A program made the translations under genes and the position numbers. Below are positions 1 to 9,106 of a DNA stretch of 64,000 nt, in pieces; position 1 is the first letter of the stretch; each line of letters opens with the position of its first letter. Below the pieces are notes generated by a model. It saw only the letters and a program-made list of their open reading frames with translations, did no database searches and was not told the DNA's origin. The DNA comes from UMGS1783 sp900555065 (GTDB lineage Bacteria; Bacillota; Clostridia; Oscillospirales; UMGS1783): assembly GCA_937991645.1 (NCBI GenBank), contig CALKPL010000025.1, positions 331,484 to 395,483 of the forward strand, read 5' to 3'.

Positions 1-91
1 TTTCGACTACTTTTATAAAACTCAGCACCGCTGCCGCTGCAAGCAGAATTGCGCATTCCACCAGCCTGTTCAGGTTTGTCCTCTTTGTCAT
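1..91 (-). CDS. thiT: ThiT-like thiamine transporter S component (N-terminus only)
   Basis: Only about the first 30 codons lie in the window; the gene runs off the left edge. The start is the ATG at 91, preceded by GGAGA about seven bases upstream. The visible residues (MTKRTNLNRLVECAILLAAA and on to LSFIKVVE) have a short basic head followed by a hydrophobic helix, as in the membrane-embedded, thiamine-binding ThiT subunit of energy-coupling-factor transporters. The TPP riboswitch directly upstream on the same strand independently points to thiamine uptake or synthesis. Another thiamine-regulated membrane protein cannot be excluded from 30 residues. Confidence 0.6.
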   Translation of the reverse strand, partial: MTKRTNLNRLVECAILLAAAAVLSFIKVVE

Positions 92-160
92 TGTCCATTC
101 TCCAATCATATAAAATTCCCATACGGTTTTGCCCGTATGAGAATATACAACCAGAAAATT

Positions 161-247
161 TCTTCCCTACGCCGGCATTACCCGTATCAGGTTCAAGGGT
201 CACGGATCCAGTCATCCGTATCTCAGCCGGCTCGGGCCAGCTCCCCT
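161..247 (-). promoter_or_regulatory. TPP riboswitch (THI element)
   Basis: Read on the minus strand this has the conserved THI-box blocks: CTGAGA near 225, ACCCTTGAACCTGAT around 202-188, and the GGGTAATGCC...GGGAA segment around 183-163. It sits between a sigma-A-like promoter and the thiT-like start. A seven-pair hairpin (CATACGG/CCGTATG, 121-139) follows and is the likely expression platform. It lacks a strong T-run, so the mechanism (termination or translation block) is not clear. Confidence 0.93.
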
Positions 248-266
248 CATATACAATTCGTACTTA

Positions 267-294
267 ATTATATCCTGTTTTCCAAAATTGTCAA
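267..294 (-). promoter_or_regulatory. Sigma-A promoter of the TPP riboswitch transcript
   Basis: Minus-strand TTGACA (294-289) and TATAAT (272-267) are separated by 16 bp, which puts the transcript start near 260, just before the TPP aptamer. The promoter lies over the end of the upstream pseudouridine synthase gene. Confidence 0.75.
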
Positions 295-1185
295 GACCCG
301 CTGAAAATAGGGCGGGAGAACGCTGTCGAATACCATGCGTTCGCCTGTTTCCGGATGTGTAAAGCCAAGCACCTTTGCATGCAGACACTGGCTCTCCAGA
401 CCAAAGGGGTTTTTACCCCCGCCGTAGACCCTGTCCCCCACCAGCGGATGGCCGATATACGCCATATGCACGCGGATTTGATGGGTGCGGCCGGTCTCCA
501 GCCTGCACTCTACATGGCTGTATCCCGGATATTCGGCAAGCACCCGGTAATTGGTAGCGGCGTTTTTTGCGTTCTTCTGTGTGACTGCCATTTTTTTGCG
601 GTCGGCCCCGCTGCGGCCGATTGGCGCGTCGATTCTTCCCGCAGTCTCCGGAAGCCGGCCCGTGACCACGGCCTGATAGACGCGCTCCATGGTGTGCGCC
701 TTGAGCTGTGCGGACAGGCGCTGATGCGCGCGGTCGTTTTTTGCGATGACGAGCAGGCCGCTTGTGTCCTTATCGATCCGGTGCACGATACCCGGACGCT
801 GCACGCCGCCGATACCCGAAAGATCGCCGAATCGGGCCAGAATCGCATTGACAAGCGTGCCGTCCGGATTGCCTGCGGCAGGATGGACCACCATTCCCTT
901 CGGCTTATTGATGACGGCGAGAGATGCGTCCTCATAGACGACGTCGATCGGAATCGACTGCGGCTGTGCGGCGAGAGGGACCGGATCGGGCAAAGATACC
1001 GTCACCTCATCACCGGCGCGGACCAGGGCGCGCTTTTGCACAGGCGCGCCGCCGAGCAGGACGCAGCCCGCGTCGCACAGGCGGGCCGCCTGGGTGCGGG
1101 AGACGTCATCCAGAACACTGGCCAGATACGAGTCGATCCGCCGCCCCTGCTGCGACTCATTCACGCACAGATGGATCGTCCGCAT
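268..1185 (-). CDS. rluD: RluA/RluD-family 23S rRNA pseudouridine synthase
   Basis: 305 aa, the usual length for the RluA family. An S4 RNA-binding domain (about 15-65) precedes the catalytic domain. The signature HRIDKDTSGL (about 135-144) contains the catalytic aspartate (D138), and RTHQIRVH further on is the second family hallmark. The enzyme isomerises uridine in large-subunit rRNA. Its start overlaps the end of lspA by 29 bp and GGAG precedes the ATG, so the two are translationally coupled, as lspA-ylyB are in many Firmicutes. The exact target uridine cannot be told from sequence. Confidence 0.92.
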   Translation of the reverse strand: MRTIHLCVNESQQGRRIDSYLASVLDDVSRTQAARLCDAGCVLLGGAPVQKRALVRAGDEVTVSLPDPVPLAAQPQSIPIDVVYEDASLAVINKPKGMVVHPAAGNPDGTLVNAILARFGDLSGIGGVQRPGIVHRIDKDTSGLLVIAKNDRAHQRLSAQLKAHTMERVYQAVVTGRLPETAGRIDAPIGRSGADRKKMAVTQKNAKNAATNYRVLAEYPGYSHVECRLETGRTHQIRVHMAYIGHPLVGDRVYGGGKNPFGLESQCLHAKVLGFTHPETGERMVFDSVLPPYFQRVLTILENRI

Positions 1186-1654
1186 AACCGGGCTCCTTCG
1201 CCTTTTTCGTATGGCTTTTATCGATAAAGAGATAAGTGATTAAAAACCAGACGCCGCCGACGGTAATGAAAACGTCGGCTATATTGAAAATGGCAAAATT
1301 GATAAGACGAAAATCAAACATGTCGACCACAAAGCCGTATAAAAACCGGTCGATCAGATTGCCCAAGCCGCCGGCGGCCACAAAGAGCAGCGGAAGCTTG
1401 TAGGCTAGCCGGAGCTTTTTAAAAAAGACCAGATAAAGCAGTATGACGCTCAGCACGGCTGTGATGGCAATAATAATCCAGGTGTGATTGCGCAGAATGG
1501 AAAAAGCAGCGCCGGTGTTTTCCGTATACGTAAGATGGAAAACGTCCTCAATTACGGGGATGGTTCCGACCGGCTCCAGTACGACGAGCGCCCAGACCTT
1601 GACGGCTCTGTCCAGAATCAATATCCCAAACAGAATAAGTATGGATGTTATCAT
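1157..1654 (-). CDS. lspA: Lipoprotein signal peptidase II
   Basis: 165 aa with four hydrophobic segments. The two catalytic aspartates are in GNLIDRF (D102) and FNIADVF (D127), the invariant LspA motifs. The enzyme cuts the signal peptide of lipid-modified prolipoproteins in the cytoplasmic membrane; plausible clients in this window include the lipoproteins at 21.9-22.6 kb and 62.8-63.8 kb. It sits downstream of divIVA, the common Firmicute order. The start has GGAGAGAGGGCGGA upstream. Confidence 0.97.
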   Translation of the reverse strand: MITSILILFGILILDRAVKVWALVVLEPVGTIPVIEDVFHLTYTENTGAAFSILRNHTWIIIAITAVLSVILLYLVFFKKLRLAYKLPLLFVAAGGLGNLIDRFLYGFVVDMFDFRLINFAIFNIADVFITVGGVWFLITYLFIDKSHTKKAKEPGYADDPSVRE

Positions 1655-1687
1655 TCCGCCCTCTCTCCCACCGATTTATACGCAAAG

Positions 1688-1715
1688 CTGAGTAATCCGA
1701 TCAGGGATTACTCAG
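1688..1715 (-). terminator. Hairpin between divIVA and lspA
   Basis: Eleven perfect pairs (CTGAGTAATCC with GGATTACTCAG) around a six-base loop lie after the divIVA stop. The minus-strand downstream sequence has only a short CTTT, so this is a weak or partial terminator, or an mRNA-stabilising hairpin. Confidence 0.5.
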
Positions 1716-1746
1716 CAGCATCGGTGCTTATAAAGTCGTTATTGGA

Positions 1747-2382
1747 TCAGCCAAAGTTGATGGAATTGAACTTTTCGTCGTCCTCTTCAGGATCTTCTTC
1801 CGGCAGCGCCGCTTCGGCTGCCTCTGCCACGGCAGTTTCCTGTTCCGCTTCCGCATCCGCAGACTCGTCCTCCGCATCTGCGGGTACGATCTCCAGTTCG
1901 CGGACTTCCTCTTCCTGCTCGGGCTCCGGCTTCTCATAGTTGGGCAGGGCGGAAATGATCTCGATATGGGACTTATATGTAGTGAGAAGCTGGCTCTTGA
2001 AGTCGTTGACTTCTACGCGAATCATTTCAAAGTGCGCATTTGCATCCGCGACGCGCTTCTCGGCCGTGTCGACCATCTCGGTCGCAACCCTGTTCGCTTC
2101 GCTGATAATCTGCTCCGCACGGGCTTCCGCGTCCGTAAGAGACTTGTTCACAAGCCGCTGCGCATCGACCAGCGCATCCTTGATATAGTCCTCATCTTTC
2201 CGATACTCCGCGATTTTTTCTACCAGCACGGTGATCTTCTTGGTGAGGGTTTCGTTTTCTTCCGTCAGTTGTTTATAGTCAGCCGCAATGCGATCGAGAA
2301 AGGCATCGACTGCCTCACATTTGTAGCCGCCAAAGGCCGCCTTTTCCAGTGGGTATTCCTCAATGTCTTTCGGTGTTAACAT
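1747..2382 (-). CDS. divIVA: DivIVA-family cell-division/polarity protein
   Basis: 211 aa. The N-terminus has the DivIVA membrane-binding signature (LTPKDIEEYPLEKAAFGGYK), with the F/Y-x-x-x-x-V-DxFLD pattern that recognises curved membrane. A long heptad-rich coiled coil (about 30-145) follows, then a very acidic Ala/Glu/Asp-rich tail (about 150-211). The protein marks poles and division sites in Gram-positive cells. It is the last division gene of the ylmE-sepF-ylmG-ylmH-divIVA series. Confidence 0.93.
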   Translation of the reverse strand: MLTPKDIEEYPLEKAAFGGYKCEAVDAFLDRIAADYKQLTEENETLTKKITVLVEKIAEYRKDEDYIKDALVDAQRLVNKSLTDAEARAEQIISEANRVATEMVDTAEKRVADANAHFEMIRVEVNDFKSQLLTTYKSHIEIISALPNYEKPEPEQEEEVRELEIVPADAEDESADAEAEQETAVAEAAEAALPEEDPEEDDEKFNSINFG

Positions 2383-2404
2383 GTGAATCGTGCACTCCCT
2401 TACC

Positions 2405-3169
2405 TCATATGAATTTATTTATGATTACGTGATAACGTCCCTTTCCGGTCATACGCCCGTCAAAGGTGAAAAGGTATTTGCCGCTCCCGCGTACGGATAT
2501 CCGGCATTCATCCTTCAGTCCGAAGGCGGGATTTGTTATATTAACCGCATCCACAAACACCTTTCCGCTTTTGACCAGATCGGCGGCCACGGCGCGGCCA
2601 ACGCCACAGCAAAGGCCGACGACGCTGTCCAGCCGCAAAGACGCGACTGTTCCGGCAATGGTTTTGTATTCGCGGATAATATCCAGCTTGTCCGGCGCGT
2701 CTACAGAAAAACACTGCACCGACTGCCTTCCAACGCGCGTAAGTTCATCCAGTATCAACGCGTCGGCCGGAGGCAGCACAAAGAGAACCTGTCCCGCGCC
2801 TGTCTTTATAATATCACCAACTCGCTCACGTTTCAAGCCCAAAGCTAAAACTGATCCCAAAATATCCCTATGGGACAGGGAGTCATGACTCTGAATACGC
2901 ACTGCACGGACGGGCGGAACAGCGGGCTCGTCCGGCTCTCTGTACAGCGCTGCGACGCTGCGCTCGCCGTCCGGATAGCCGCTGAAAAATCGGACCTGCA
3001 CGCCTTCCCTGCCTGCTACCGCCGATACGACCGCCTGCTGCCTTATATCACAAAAGCCGGTATACGGCTGCCCGCCGTCCCATACCTCGCCCACAAGGTC
3101 CAGGATATGGGAGGCAAAAATGCGCTCTTGTTCTGAAAACTGCCGCAAAAACGCCTTACGGTCGCCCAT
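2405..3169 (-). CDS. ylmH: YlmH-type S4-domain RNA-binding protein
   Basis: 254 aa. It has the YlmH N-terminal and central regions and a C-terminal S4 domain (about 178-245, with SLRLDSVVG and a conserved V-KSGKVFVD element). Family members include RqcP2-type factors that bind stalled 50S subunits in ribosome quality control. The position between the YggT-like protein and DivIVA is the conserved Firmicute arrangement. Its start lies next to the ylmG stop; the ribosome-binding site is weak, which suggests coupling. Confidence 0.9.
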   Translation of the reverse strand: MGDRKAFLRQFSEQERIFASHILDLVGEVWDGGQPYTGFCDIRQQAVVSAVAGREGVQVRFFSGYPDGERSVAALYREPDEPAVPPVRAVRIQSHDSLSHRDILGSVLALGLKRERVGDIIKTGAGQVLFVLPPADALILDELTRVGRQSVQCFSVDAPDKLDIIREYKTIAGTVASLRLDSVVGLCCGVGRAVAADLVKSGKVFVDAVNITNPAFGLKDECRISVRGSGKYLFTFDGRMTGKGRYHVIINKFI

Positions 3170-3170
3170 A

Positions 3171-3446
3171 TCACAAAATCATCCTGAGAACAGAAATAAG
3201 CAGCAGTACGACAACGGGAGAAAAGTCGACCGGCATACGCGCCAGCGCCGGCACTTTTTGCAGCAGGCGGCGAACCGGTTCCAGAATGGGATTTGTGATA
3301 AGCGCGAGCACGTTATAGACTTTATACAGCAGCTCGCTGCCCGCCATCATGACAAAAAACGAGAGCAGCGCGCGCACGACGATCATAAGCGACAGGATAT
3401 CCAGCAGCGAATAGATGATAAAACGAACAATCTGATATGCGCCCAT
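3171..3446 (-). CDS. ylmG: YggT/YlmG-family membrane protein
   Basis: 91 aa with two hydrophobic segments (about 5-30 and 65-90) joined by a loop carrying the family motif NPILEPVRRL. YggT proteins are small membrane proteins encoded in division clusters; their molecular role is unsettled. The start codon overlaps the sepF stop (TAATG), so translation is coupled. Confidence 0.9.
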   Translation of the reverse strand: MGAYQIVRFIIYSLLDILSLMIVVRALLSFFVMMAGSELLYKVYNVLALITNPILEPVRRLLQKVPALARMPVDFSPVVVLLLISVLRMIL

Positions 3447-3886
3447 TATAACATAAAGGAATCTGACTCAATCCGATCCAGGCCTTCCCCCGAAAATTCG
3501 GAGCCGCCGGGGATGATCAGATATGTGCCGACTGATACGTTTTTGATCTGCGCGCCAACTGCATAGGCCGTGCCGCTGAGAATATCGATAATTCTTCTGG
3601 CAAGGTCCTTCCCGGTCCCCTCCAGGTTCAGCACTACGGTTTTTTTGGCAATGACATGGTCCGCAATAGAAATGGAATCGTCAAACTTCTCCGGACGCAC
3701 CAGCACAAACTGCGGGCCGGTTCCGGTATACGGCTTTGTCTGCGGACGGGGGTTGCGGGCGGCGGAGTTGATCGTCTCGCTGATATCGAGGCTATCTTCT
3801 TCCTGCACTTCGTCTTCATACTCCATATATTCGTCGTCGTCAATTTCTCCGCTCATCATGTTCTTGAGCTTATCAATCACACCCAT
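3446..3886 (-). CDS. sepF: Cell-division protein SepF
   Basis: 146 aa. The short N-terminal helix (MGVIDKLKNMM) matches the membrane-binding amphipathic helix of SepF. An acidic linker follows (about 14-35), then the SepF core (about 58-140, with FVLVRPEKFDD, VVLNLEGTGKDLARRIIDILSG in two parts, and VGTYLIIP). SepF tethers FtsZ to the membrane at the septum. GGAGGATAAAC precedes the ATG. Confidence 0.95.
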   Translation of the reverse strand: MGVIDKLKNMMSGEIDDDEYMEYEDEVQEEDSLDISETINSAARNPRPQTKPYTGTGPQFVLVRPEKFDDSISIADHVIAKKTVVLNLEGTGKDLARRIIDILSGTAYAVGAQIKNVSVGTYLIIPGGSEFSGEGLDRIESDSFML

Positions 3887-3903
3887 GTTTATCCTCCTAC
3901 AAT

Positions 3904-4593
3904 TTACGGCCTTCCGCCAAAGATGCCCGTCCCGATCCGGACGAGGTTCGCACCGTGCACGATCGCCTCTTCAAAATCACCGGTCATCCCCATAGACAAA
4001 AAGCTCATGAAGATATTATCTTGCTTTTTGCTCCCAATGTCAATAAATAACTCATACATTCTGTCAAAAAATGTGTGAATTTTCTCGTCGCCCCTGTCAA
4101 GTTTTGGCAAAACCGACATCAATCCGCGTATTTTCAGATGGCTATATTGTGCAAGCTGCTGCACGGCGGCATTCATCTCCTCCGGCGCAAAACCGTACTT
4201 GGACGCTTCGCCGCCGATGTTGACTTCCAAAAATACATCCATGGTACGGCCCAGCAGGCCCGCCTGCCGGTCGATTTCCGCAGCGAGGCGCACCGAATCT
4301 ACGGATTCGATGCAGTCGACCTTATCTATAACGGTTTTCACCTTGTTCGTCTGCAGATGGCCGATAAAATGGACGGAACACCGGCCCCTGATTTCCGGGT
4401 ATTTGTCCGCCAGTTCCTGCGCTTTGTTTTCGCCTACCACCTGGATTCCGCAGCCGATCGCTTCCAGAATCCGCGCGGGTTCGACCGTCTTGGTGACGGC
4501 GACAAGCGTGATATCGGACGCGTTGCGGCCGCTGCGTTGCGCCGCCGCCGCAATGCGCCCCCTTATGTTTTCGATGTTCTCCCGAATGGACAT
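3904..4593 (-). CDS. ylmE: YggS/YlmE-family PLP homeostasis protein
   Basis: 229 aa from the ATG at 4593, chosen over an upstream in-frame TTG because AGGAG sits six bases before it. The PLP-binding lysine is in LVAVTKTV (about K35), and IGHLQTNK, MSMGMTGDFEEAI and VRIGTGIFG are the other family signatures. It is a single-domain fold III alanine-racemase-like protein without known catalysis, which buffers pyridoxal 5'-phosphate. It is the first gene of the conserved ylmE-sepF-ylmG block. Confidence 0.95.
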   Translation of the reverse strand: MSIRENIENIRGRIAAAAQRSGRNASDITLVAVTKTVEPARILEAIGCGIQVVGENKAQELADKYPEIRGRCSVHFIGHLQTNKVKTVIDKVDCIESVDSVRLAAEIDRQAGLLGRTMDVFLEVNIGGEASKYGFAPEEMNAAVQQLAQYSHLKIRGLMSVLPKLDRGDEKIHTFFDRMYELFIDIGSKKQDNIFMSFLSMGMTGDFEEAIVHGANLVRIGTGIFGGRP

Positions 4594-4608
4594 AGGCAAC
4601 TCCTAACC

Positions 4609-5841
4609 CTACGACGGTTTGACGATCTTGCCGTCGTACAAATCCCTACCGGCGACGACCACGTCGTCGTTTGCAACGAGCGACGAGCCTTCGGCGGCTT
4701 TGATAATGACGTATTCATCGGCGGAATAGACGATATCCACCGCTGCGAAAGCGACGATTTTTCCCTTGAGCACATATACGCCGACGACATTGTCTACATA
4801 GCGTATCGCGTCCTTGCTGACGCGGTAGCCGCTGTAGGTTTTTGTGACGACCTCTATAGGCTGACAGCGGGCGGATGACAGCATTTCCAGCTTACGGATA
4901 CTGGATATGACGACCGCCTTCTTCCCGTTTTCGGCGGCGGATACGGAACGGACTGTTGCCTGTACCGTTTCATCCGAAGTTTCGGGAAAGCGGACTGTAA
5001 TGGAATCGCCTTCCTTTAAGTCCTGGTCCTCCGGCACGGTGAAGGCGTAGGTCCATTCAAATCCTTCCACGACTGCGCCGACATAGCCTCCCGCCGGCTC
5101 CTCCGAAAAGGAAAAGGCCATCATCTCCTGCAGGCCGCTTGGAGTGATCCCTTCCAGCTTGTCCGGCGTAAAAACGCCCTCCGCACCGTCATACCCGGAG
5201 GTAAAATAGCCGGAGACAGGCGCGACGACCGACTGCAAAACCCTTCCGCTGCCAGACGTCATTGCGTTGAGTTCCTGTTCCAGCGCGTCGATCTGCTCCT
5301 GCGTCACCTGCGCGCTTCCGTTAATAATGGCGCGCTTGTTCATAAGCCGTTCCAGCTCGCGCAGCTTTGGCTGGGCCGATTCGGCACTGCCCGAATCAGA
5401 ATCGTCCAGAATGCTGTATATGGTCTGGTTGATCTGCTCATCGAGCCTTGTGATATCATAGTCGAACAGGCTTCCCGCCTCGTATATGTCCTTCAGGCTC
5501 TCCAGCTGCAGCTCAAGCCCCCGCACTTCCTCTAAAAAGGCGGTGTCGCCCGAATCCTCGTAAATGACCGCTATTCTATCCGAAAGAGCCACCTTTTCCC
5601 CGTCGGACACCGCGTAGTCGCAGCCGCCGGCATAATCCGACTGGATGACGCGCTCATTCCGGAAAAACATGCCCTCTGACGAGATCTTCTCCTCGGTGGT
5701 ATACTCTCTGAGCCGGGCGACCTCCACGTCCTTGGAAAAAAGACCGACCACCTGCACGGCCGCGTATACGACCAGGACCAAAATCAGCAGATACATCAAT
5801 ATTCGATTGACCAGCGGCTGCTTGCCGACTTTACTTGCCAT
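4609..5841 (-). CDS. HlyD-like periplasmic-adaptor/envelope protein
   Basis: 410 aa from the ATG at 5841, with AGGAGA upstream. A longer reading frame to 5964 would overlap hfq and has no good ribosome site. One N-terminal transmembrane segment (about 13-33) is followed by an extracytoplasmic part. That part has a biotinyl-lipoyl-like beta region, a helical coiled coil (about 100-200) and a further beta region, as in HlyD/RND-type adaptors. Clostridia often encode such a protein beside the ylmE-sepF cluster. No transporter partner is adjacent, so the role is unknown; export or cell-envelope assembly is inference. Confidence 0.7.
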   Translation of the reverse strand: MASKVGKQPLVNRILMYLLILVLVVYAAVQVVGLFSKDVEVARLREYTTEEKISSEGMFFRNERVIQSDYAGGCDYAVSDGEKVALSDRIAVIYEDSGDTAFLEEVRGLELQLESLKDIYEAGSLFDYDITRLDEQINQTIYSILDDSDSGSAESAQPKLRELERLMNKRAIINGSAQVTQEQIDALEQELNAMTSGSGRVLQSVVAPVSGYFTSGYDGAEGVFTPDKLEGITPSGLQEMMAFSFSEEPAGGYVGAVVEGFEWTYAFTVPEDQDLKEGDSITVRFPETSDETVQATVRSVSAAENGKKAVVISSIRKLEMLSSARCQPIEVVTKTYSGYRVSKDAIRYVDNVVGVYVLKGKIVAFAAVDIVYSADEYVIIKAAEGSSLVANDDVVVAGRDLYDGKIVKPS

Positions 5842-5855
5842 GCTTTTGCGCTCTC

Positions 5856-6104
5856 CTATACCACTTGTTCGGTTTGATTCGATCCGCTCAGAATTGCAAC
5901 CGGTCGCTCCGGAATGATGGTAGACAGCGCGTGCTTGTACACAAGATTCTGCTGGCGGTTGCACTCCAGCACGACGACAAAGTTGTCAAAACCCTTCACT
6001 GTGCCGCGCAGTTGTACGCCGTTTGTCAAAAATACCGTGACCGGAATCCTGTCCCTTCTTACCATGTTGAGAAATACATCCTGCAATACAATATTTTTGT
6101 TCAT
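5856..6104 (-). CDS. hfq: RNA chaperone Hfq
   Basis: 82 aa, typical of a Firmicute Hfq. The Sm1 motif region (DVFLNMVRRDRIPVTVFLTN, GVQLRGTVKGFDNF) and the Sm2 motif (YKHALSTI) are present. It forms a hexameric ring that binds small RNAs and mRNAs. It lies directly downstream of miaA, the widespread bacterial order. The C-terminal tail is short. Confidence 0.97.
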   Translation of the reverse strand: MNKNIVLQDVFLNMVRRDRIPVTVFLTNGVQLRGTVKGFDNFVVVLECNRQQNLVYKHALSTIIPERPVAILSGSNQTEQVV

Positions 6105-6135
6105 GTTTCTACCTCCTTCGTTTGCGGATATTATA

Positions 6136-7074
6136 TCATGTACTTACAAATTTTTCCAGCATTTTTTGCGCTTTGTCGAAAACTTTTTCCCGCCCCTCTC
6201 CGGCTTCGAGCCAGACGATCGACGCATCGCGCTGAAACCAGGTGAGCTGCCGTTTCGCGTAGTTGCGGGAATTTTTCTTGATGCGCGCGACTGCGTCTTC
6301 CAGCGTAACGGCGCCCGCGCGGTAAGCGGCCAGCTCCTTATAGCCGATCCCCTGCATGGCCTGAGCAGCGGGGCTGATTCCCTGTGCCAGCAGGCCGTCC
6401 ACCTCATCCAGCAGGCCGCGTTCCAGCATGGCGTCCACCCGCCTGTCAATCCTGCGGTAGAGCTCCTGCCGGTCTGCATACCGGAGTCCGATTTTCACGC
6501 TGTCGTACAGCGGAGACCGCCTGGACTGCGCCGAGAGCTCCGCCATGGTTTTTCCCGTAGCCCTGATAAGTTCCATCGCGCGAATCACACGCTTTACATT
6601 ATTCGCATGCGTCTTTTCCGCATATTGCGGATCCAGTTCCCGGAGCCTGGCATGCAGCGCGTCCACGCCGCGTTCCTGCACATACTGCTGCAGAGACGCA
6701 CGATAAGCCGGATCGGCCTTCTCGCCCACGAATAACGTGTTTTCAATCAGGCTGTCAACGTACAGGCCGGTACCGCCCGCGACGATGGGAAGGCGGCCCC
6801 GCGACAGGATGCCGGCGACAGCGCGTCCCGCATCTCTGCAGTAATCCGCGACGCTGTACGCGCCGTCGGGCGGAACGACATCGAGCATATGATGGGCAAC
6901 GCCCCGCATCTCGGCCTCGGTGACCTTGGCCGTGCCGATATCAAAGCCCTTGTAGATCTGCATGGAATCGGCGGAGACTACCTCTCCGTCAAAACGCAGC
7001 GCCAGCGCGACTGCGAGATCGGATTTTCCCGACGCCGTCGTCCCGACGACGCATACGAGTTTCGGCAGACGCAT
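6136..7074 (-). CDS. miaA: tRNA dimethylallyltransferase MiaA
   Basis: 312 aa from the ATG at 7074, chosen because it starts two bases after the mutL stop with AGAGGG at good spacing; an upstream ATG at 7104 lies within mutL. The P-loop GTTASGKS (11-18) and the DSMQIYKG and GGTGLY motifs are diagnostic. It transfers dimethylallyl from DMAPP to A37 of tRNAs reading UNN codons. The product is the substrate for MiaB, encoded 5 kb upstream in the same gene run. Confidence 0.96.
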   Translation of the reverse strand: MRLPKLVCVVGTTASGKSDLAVALALRFDGEVVSADSMQIYKGFDIGTAKVTEAEMRGVAHHMLDVVPPDGAYSVADYCRDAGRAVAGILSRGRLPIVAGGTGLYVDSLIENTLFVGEKADPAYRASLQQYVQERGVDALHARLRELDPQYAEKTHANNVKRVIRAMELIRATGKTMAELSAQSRRSPLYDSVKIGLRYADRQELYRRIDRRVDAMLERGLLDEVDGLLAQGISPAAQAMQGIGYKELAAYRAGAVTLEDAVARIKKNSRNYAKRQLTWFQRDASIVWLEAGEGREKVFDKAQKMLEKFVST

Positions 7075-7075
7075 A

Positions 7076-9085
7076 TCACACGACCCTCTTAAAGAACTTT
7101 TCAAAGTCGCGCTTTGTCAGCGTATAGATCAACGGGCGGCCATGCGGGCAGTATTTCAGGTCGGGCTGTGAAAAGAGACGCTCCAGCAGCGCCTCGTTTT
7201 CGCGAGGATCGTTTTTTTGCCCGGCTTTGACCGCGGCCTTACAGGCTGTGACAGCGCGTATACTGTCAAGCTTGGAAAGCTCTGCGGAGCTCTTGCCCGC
7301 AAGCAGCTCGTCCGCAATTTCGGAGAGAGCGGTTTCCACATCGTCATCATCGAGCACCTGCGGCACGGCGCGCACCGTCAGCATCCCGCCGCCCAGGTCG
7401 CCGATCTCGAACCCGCAGCGCTCCAAGCTATCCGCATTCTCCAGAAGCGCGCTCTTCTCCCGCTTGCCGAGCAGGAGCGTCCGGGACAGCAGCAGCGGCT
7501 GGCTGACCGGCGCGTCGCCCGCCTGCACGAGCTGGTCGTACAGTATACGCTCGTGCACGGCGTGTTTGTCCACAAAATACACTTCGTCGCCGCGCTGGGC
7601 GATTAGGTATGTACGCAGGACTTCGCCGATATAGAGTACGGGCTCCAAAGGCTCCTGTTTGAGAGCCTCCGGCGCAGACACAGGTTCAGGCGTGGCCGCC
7701 GATGCGGGCGGCTCTATACGGAACGCGGGAAGGTCGGGACGGGCAGCCTTAGGCGAAGAAATGGAATCCGGCAGGACGCCGCCTGTTCGCAGCACGCCCC
7801 CGCCGTCGGCAAATGTGCTCGCAGCGTCATGTTTCGGCGGGGTGGGAACGGTATCGTATATGTTCACATCTACCGACGCGTCCCGGTATGTCGCCGCGTT
7901 CCATCCAAATGCCTCCGGCGCGCCAGGCGAGGACAGATTCACGACCGGCTTTGCGGGTTTCGGCGGCGCGGGCATGGCGGGCTGAACGGCGTCCTGTTCA
8001 AAGAACTCGGATAGGTCGCGTTTCTGCGCTGGCCGGCCGGACGATTTGTCCCTGTCCGCTGCGGGCTGCGGGCCGAGATTTGCGGTAAATTGCTGCACTT
8101 CGCCGCGCAGCGCCTCATGGACGGCGCGGAGCATATAGTTGAAAATCTCGTTTTCATCTGAAAACTTTACCACGCTTTTGGTAGGGTGGACGTTCACATC
8201 GATCCGCGACGGATCGACGGCTATGTGCAGGATACAGCCGGGGAATTTCCCCGCCATAATACTTCCCTTATACGCCGCGTCCAGAGCGGCATAAAGCGTT
8301 TTGGACTGGACTGTTCTGTCGTTTATGAAAAAATACTGCATATTCCGGTTTCCACGCGCGAACAAGGGCTTGGTAATATAGCCCGTTATGGACACGCCGT
8401 TCACCTTGTACTCTACCGGCAGCAGAGCCTCGGCGACCCGGGCGCCCAACACGGCGTGAATGGCGTTGCGCAGAACGCCGTCGCCCGGCGTAAACAGCTC
8501 TTCCCTGCCCTGGCTGAGCACACGGAATGAAATTTCAGGATGGGAGAGGGCGAGCCTGTCCATAAGAGCGAGTATGGCGCTTGTCTCGCTGCGTACGGAC
8601 TTGAGAAACTTTTTGCGCGCGGGCGTATTGTAGAACAGGTCGGATACGGTGATAACCGTACCGTCCGGGCAGCCGAACGGCGACTGCTCGACAAGGGTTC
8701 CGCCCTCCATGCGCACCAGCGTGCCGGTCTCATCCTCGGCACGCTTCGTTACAAGACGTATACGGGCTACCGCCGCGATCGAGGCGAGCGCTTCGCCCCG
8801 GAAACCGAGGGTCTGGACCCTGTATATATCCTCCGCGCTGCGGACCTTGCTCGTCGCATGACGCAGGAAACAGGCGCGCGCATCCGCTTCGCTCATACCC
8901 GAACCGTTGTCCTGTACGCGGATACTGGTTGTGCCGCCGTCCGATATGTCCACCGTAACGGCGGAGGCGCCGGCGTCGATGGCGTTTTCCACCAGTTCCT
9001 TGACGACCGACGCGGGGCGCTCCACTACCTCGCCCGCGGCGATCAGCTGAGCGGTCTCTTTTGGCAATACGGCGATTTTGTCCAT
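7076..9085 (-). CDS. mutL: DNA mismatch repair protein MutL
   Basis: 669 aa. The N-terminal GHKL ATPase has its motifs in order (NAIDAGAS, DNGSGM, TLGFRGEALASI, GTVITV). A low-complexity Pro/Ala linker (about 350-460) follows, then the C-terminal dimerisation domain. The latter contains an endonuclease-type motif (DKHAVHERILYD, about residue 500) and a CPHGRP zinc/metal motif near the end. Such MutL proteins nick the strand to be repaired. The last acidic position of the endonuclease motif is Asp rather than the usual Glu. It follows mutS by 21 bp. Confidence 0.97.
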   Translation of the reverse strand: MDKIAVLPKETAQLIAAGEVVERPASVVKELVENAIDAGASAVTVDISDGGTTSIRVQDNGSGMSEADARACFLRHATSKVRSAEDIYRVQTLGFRGEALASIAAVARIRLVTKRAEDETGTLVRMEGGTLVEQSPFGCPDGTVITVSDLFYNTPARKKFLKSVRSETSAILALMDRLALSHPEISFRVLSQGREELFTPGDGVLRNAIHAVLGARVAEALLPVEYKVNGVSITGYITKPLFARGNRNMQYFFINDRTVQSKTLYAALDAAYKGSIMAGKFPGCILHIAVDPSRIDVNVHPTKSVVKFSDENEIFNYMLRAVHEALRGEVQQFTANLGPQPAADRDKSSGRPAQKRDLSEFFEQDAVQPAMPAPPKPAKPVVNLSSPGAPEAFGWNAATYRDASVDVNIYDTVPTPPKHDAASTFADGGGVLRTGGVLPDSISSPKAARPDLPAFRIEPPASAATPEPVSAPEALKQEPLEPVLYIGEVLRTYLIAQRGDEVYFVDKHAVHERILYDQLVQAGDAPVSQPLLLSRTLLLGKREKSALLENADSLERCGFEIGDLGGGMLTVRAVPQVLDDDDVETALSEIADELLAGKSSAELSKLDSIRAVTACKAAVKAGQKNDPRENEALLERLFSQPDLKYCPHGRPLIYTLTKRDFEKFFKRVV

Positions 9086-9106
9086 TGGCTCCCTCCGTTT
9101 CAGAAC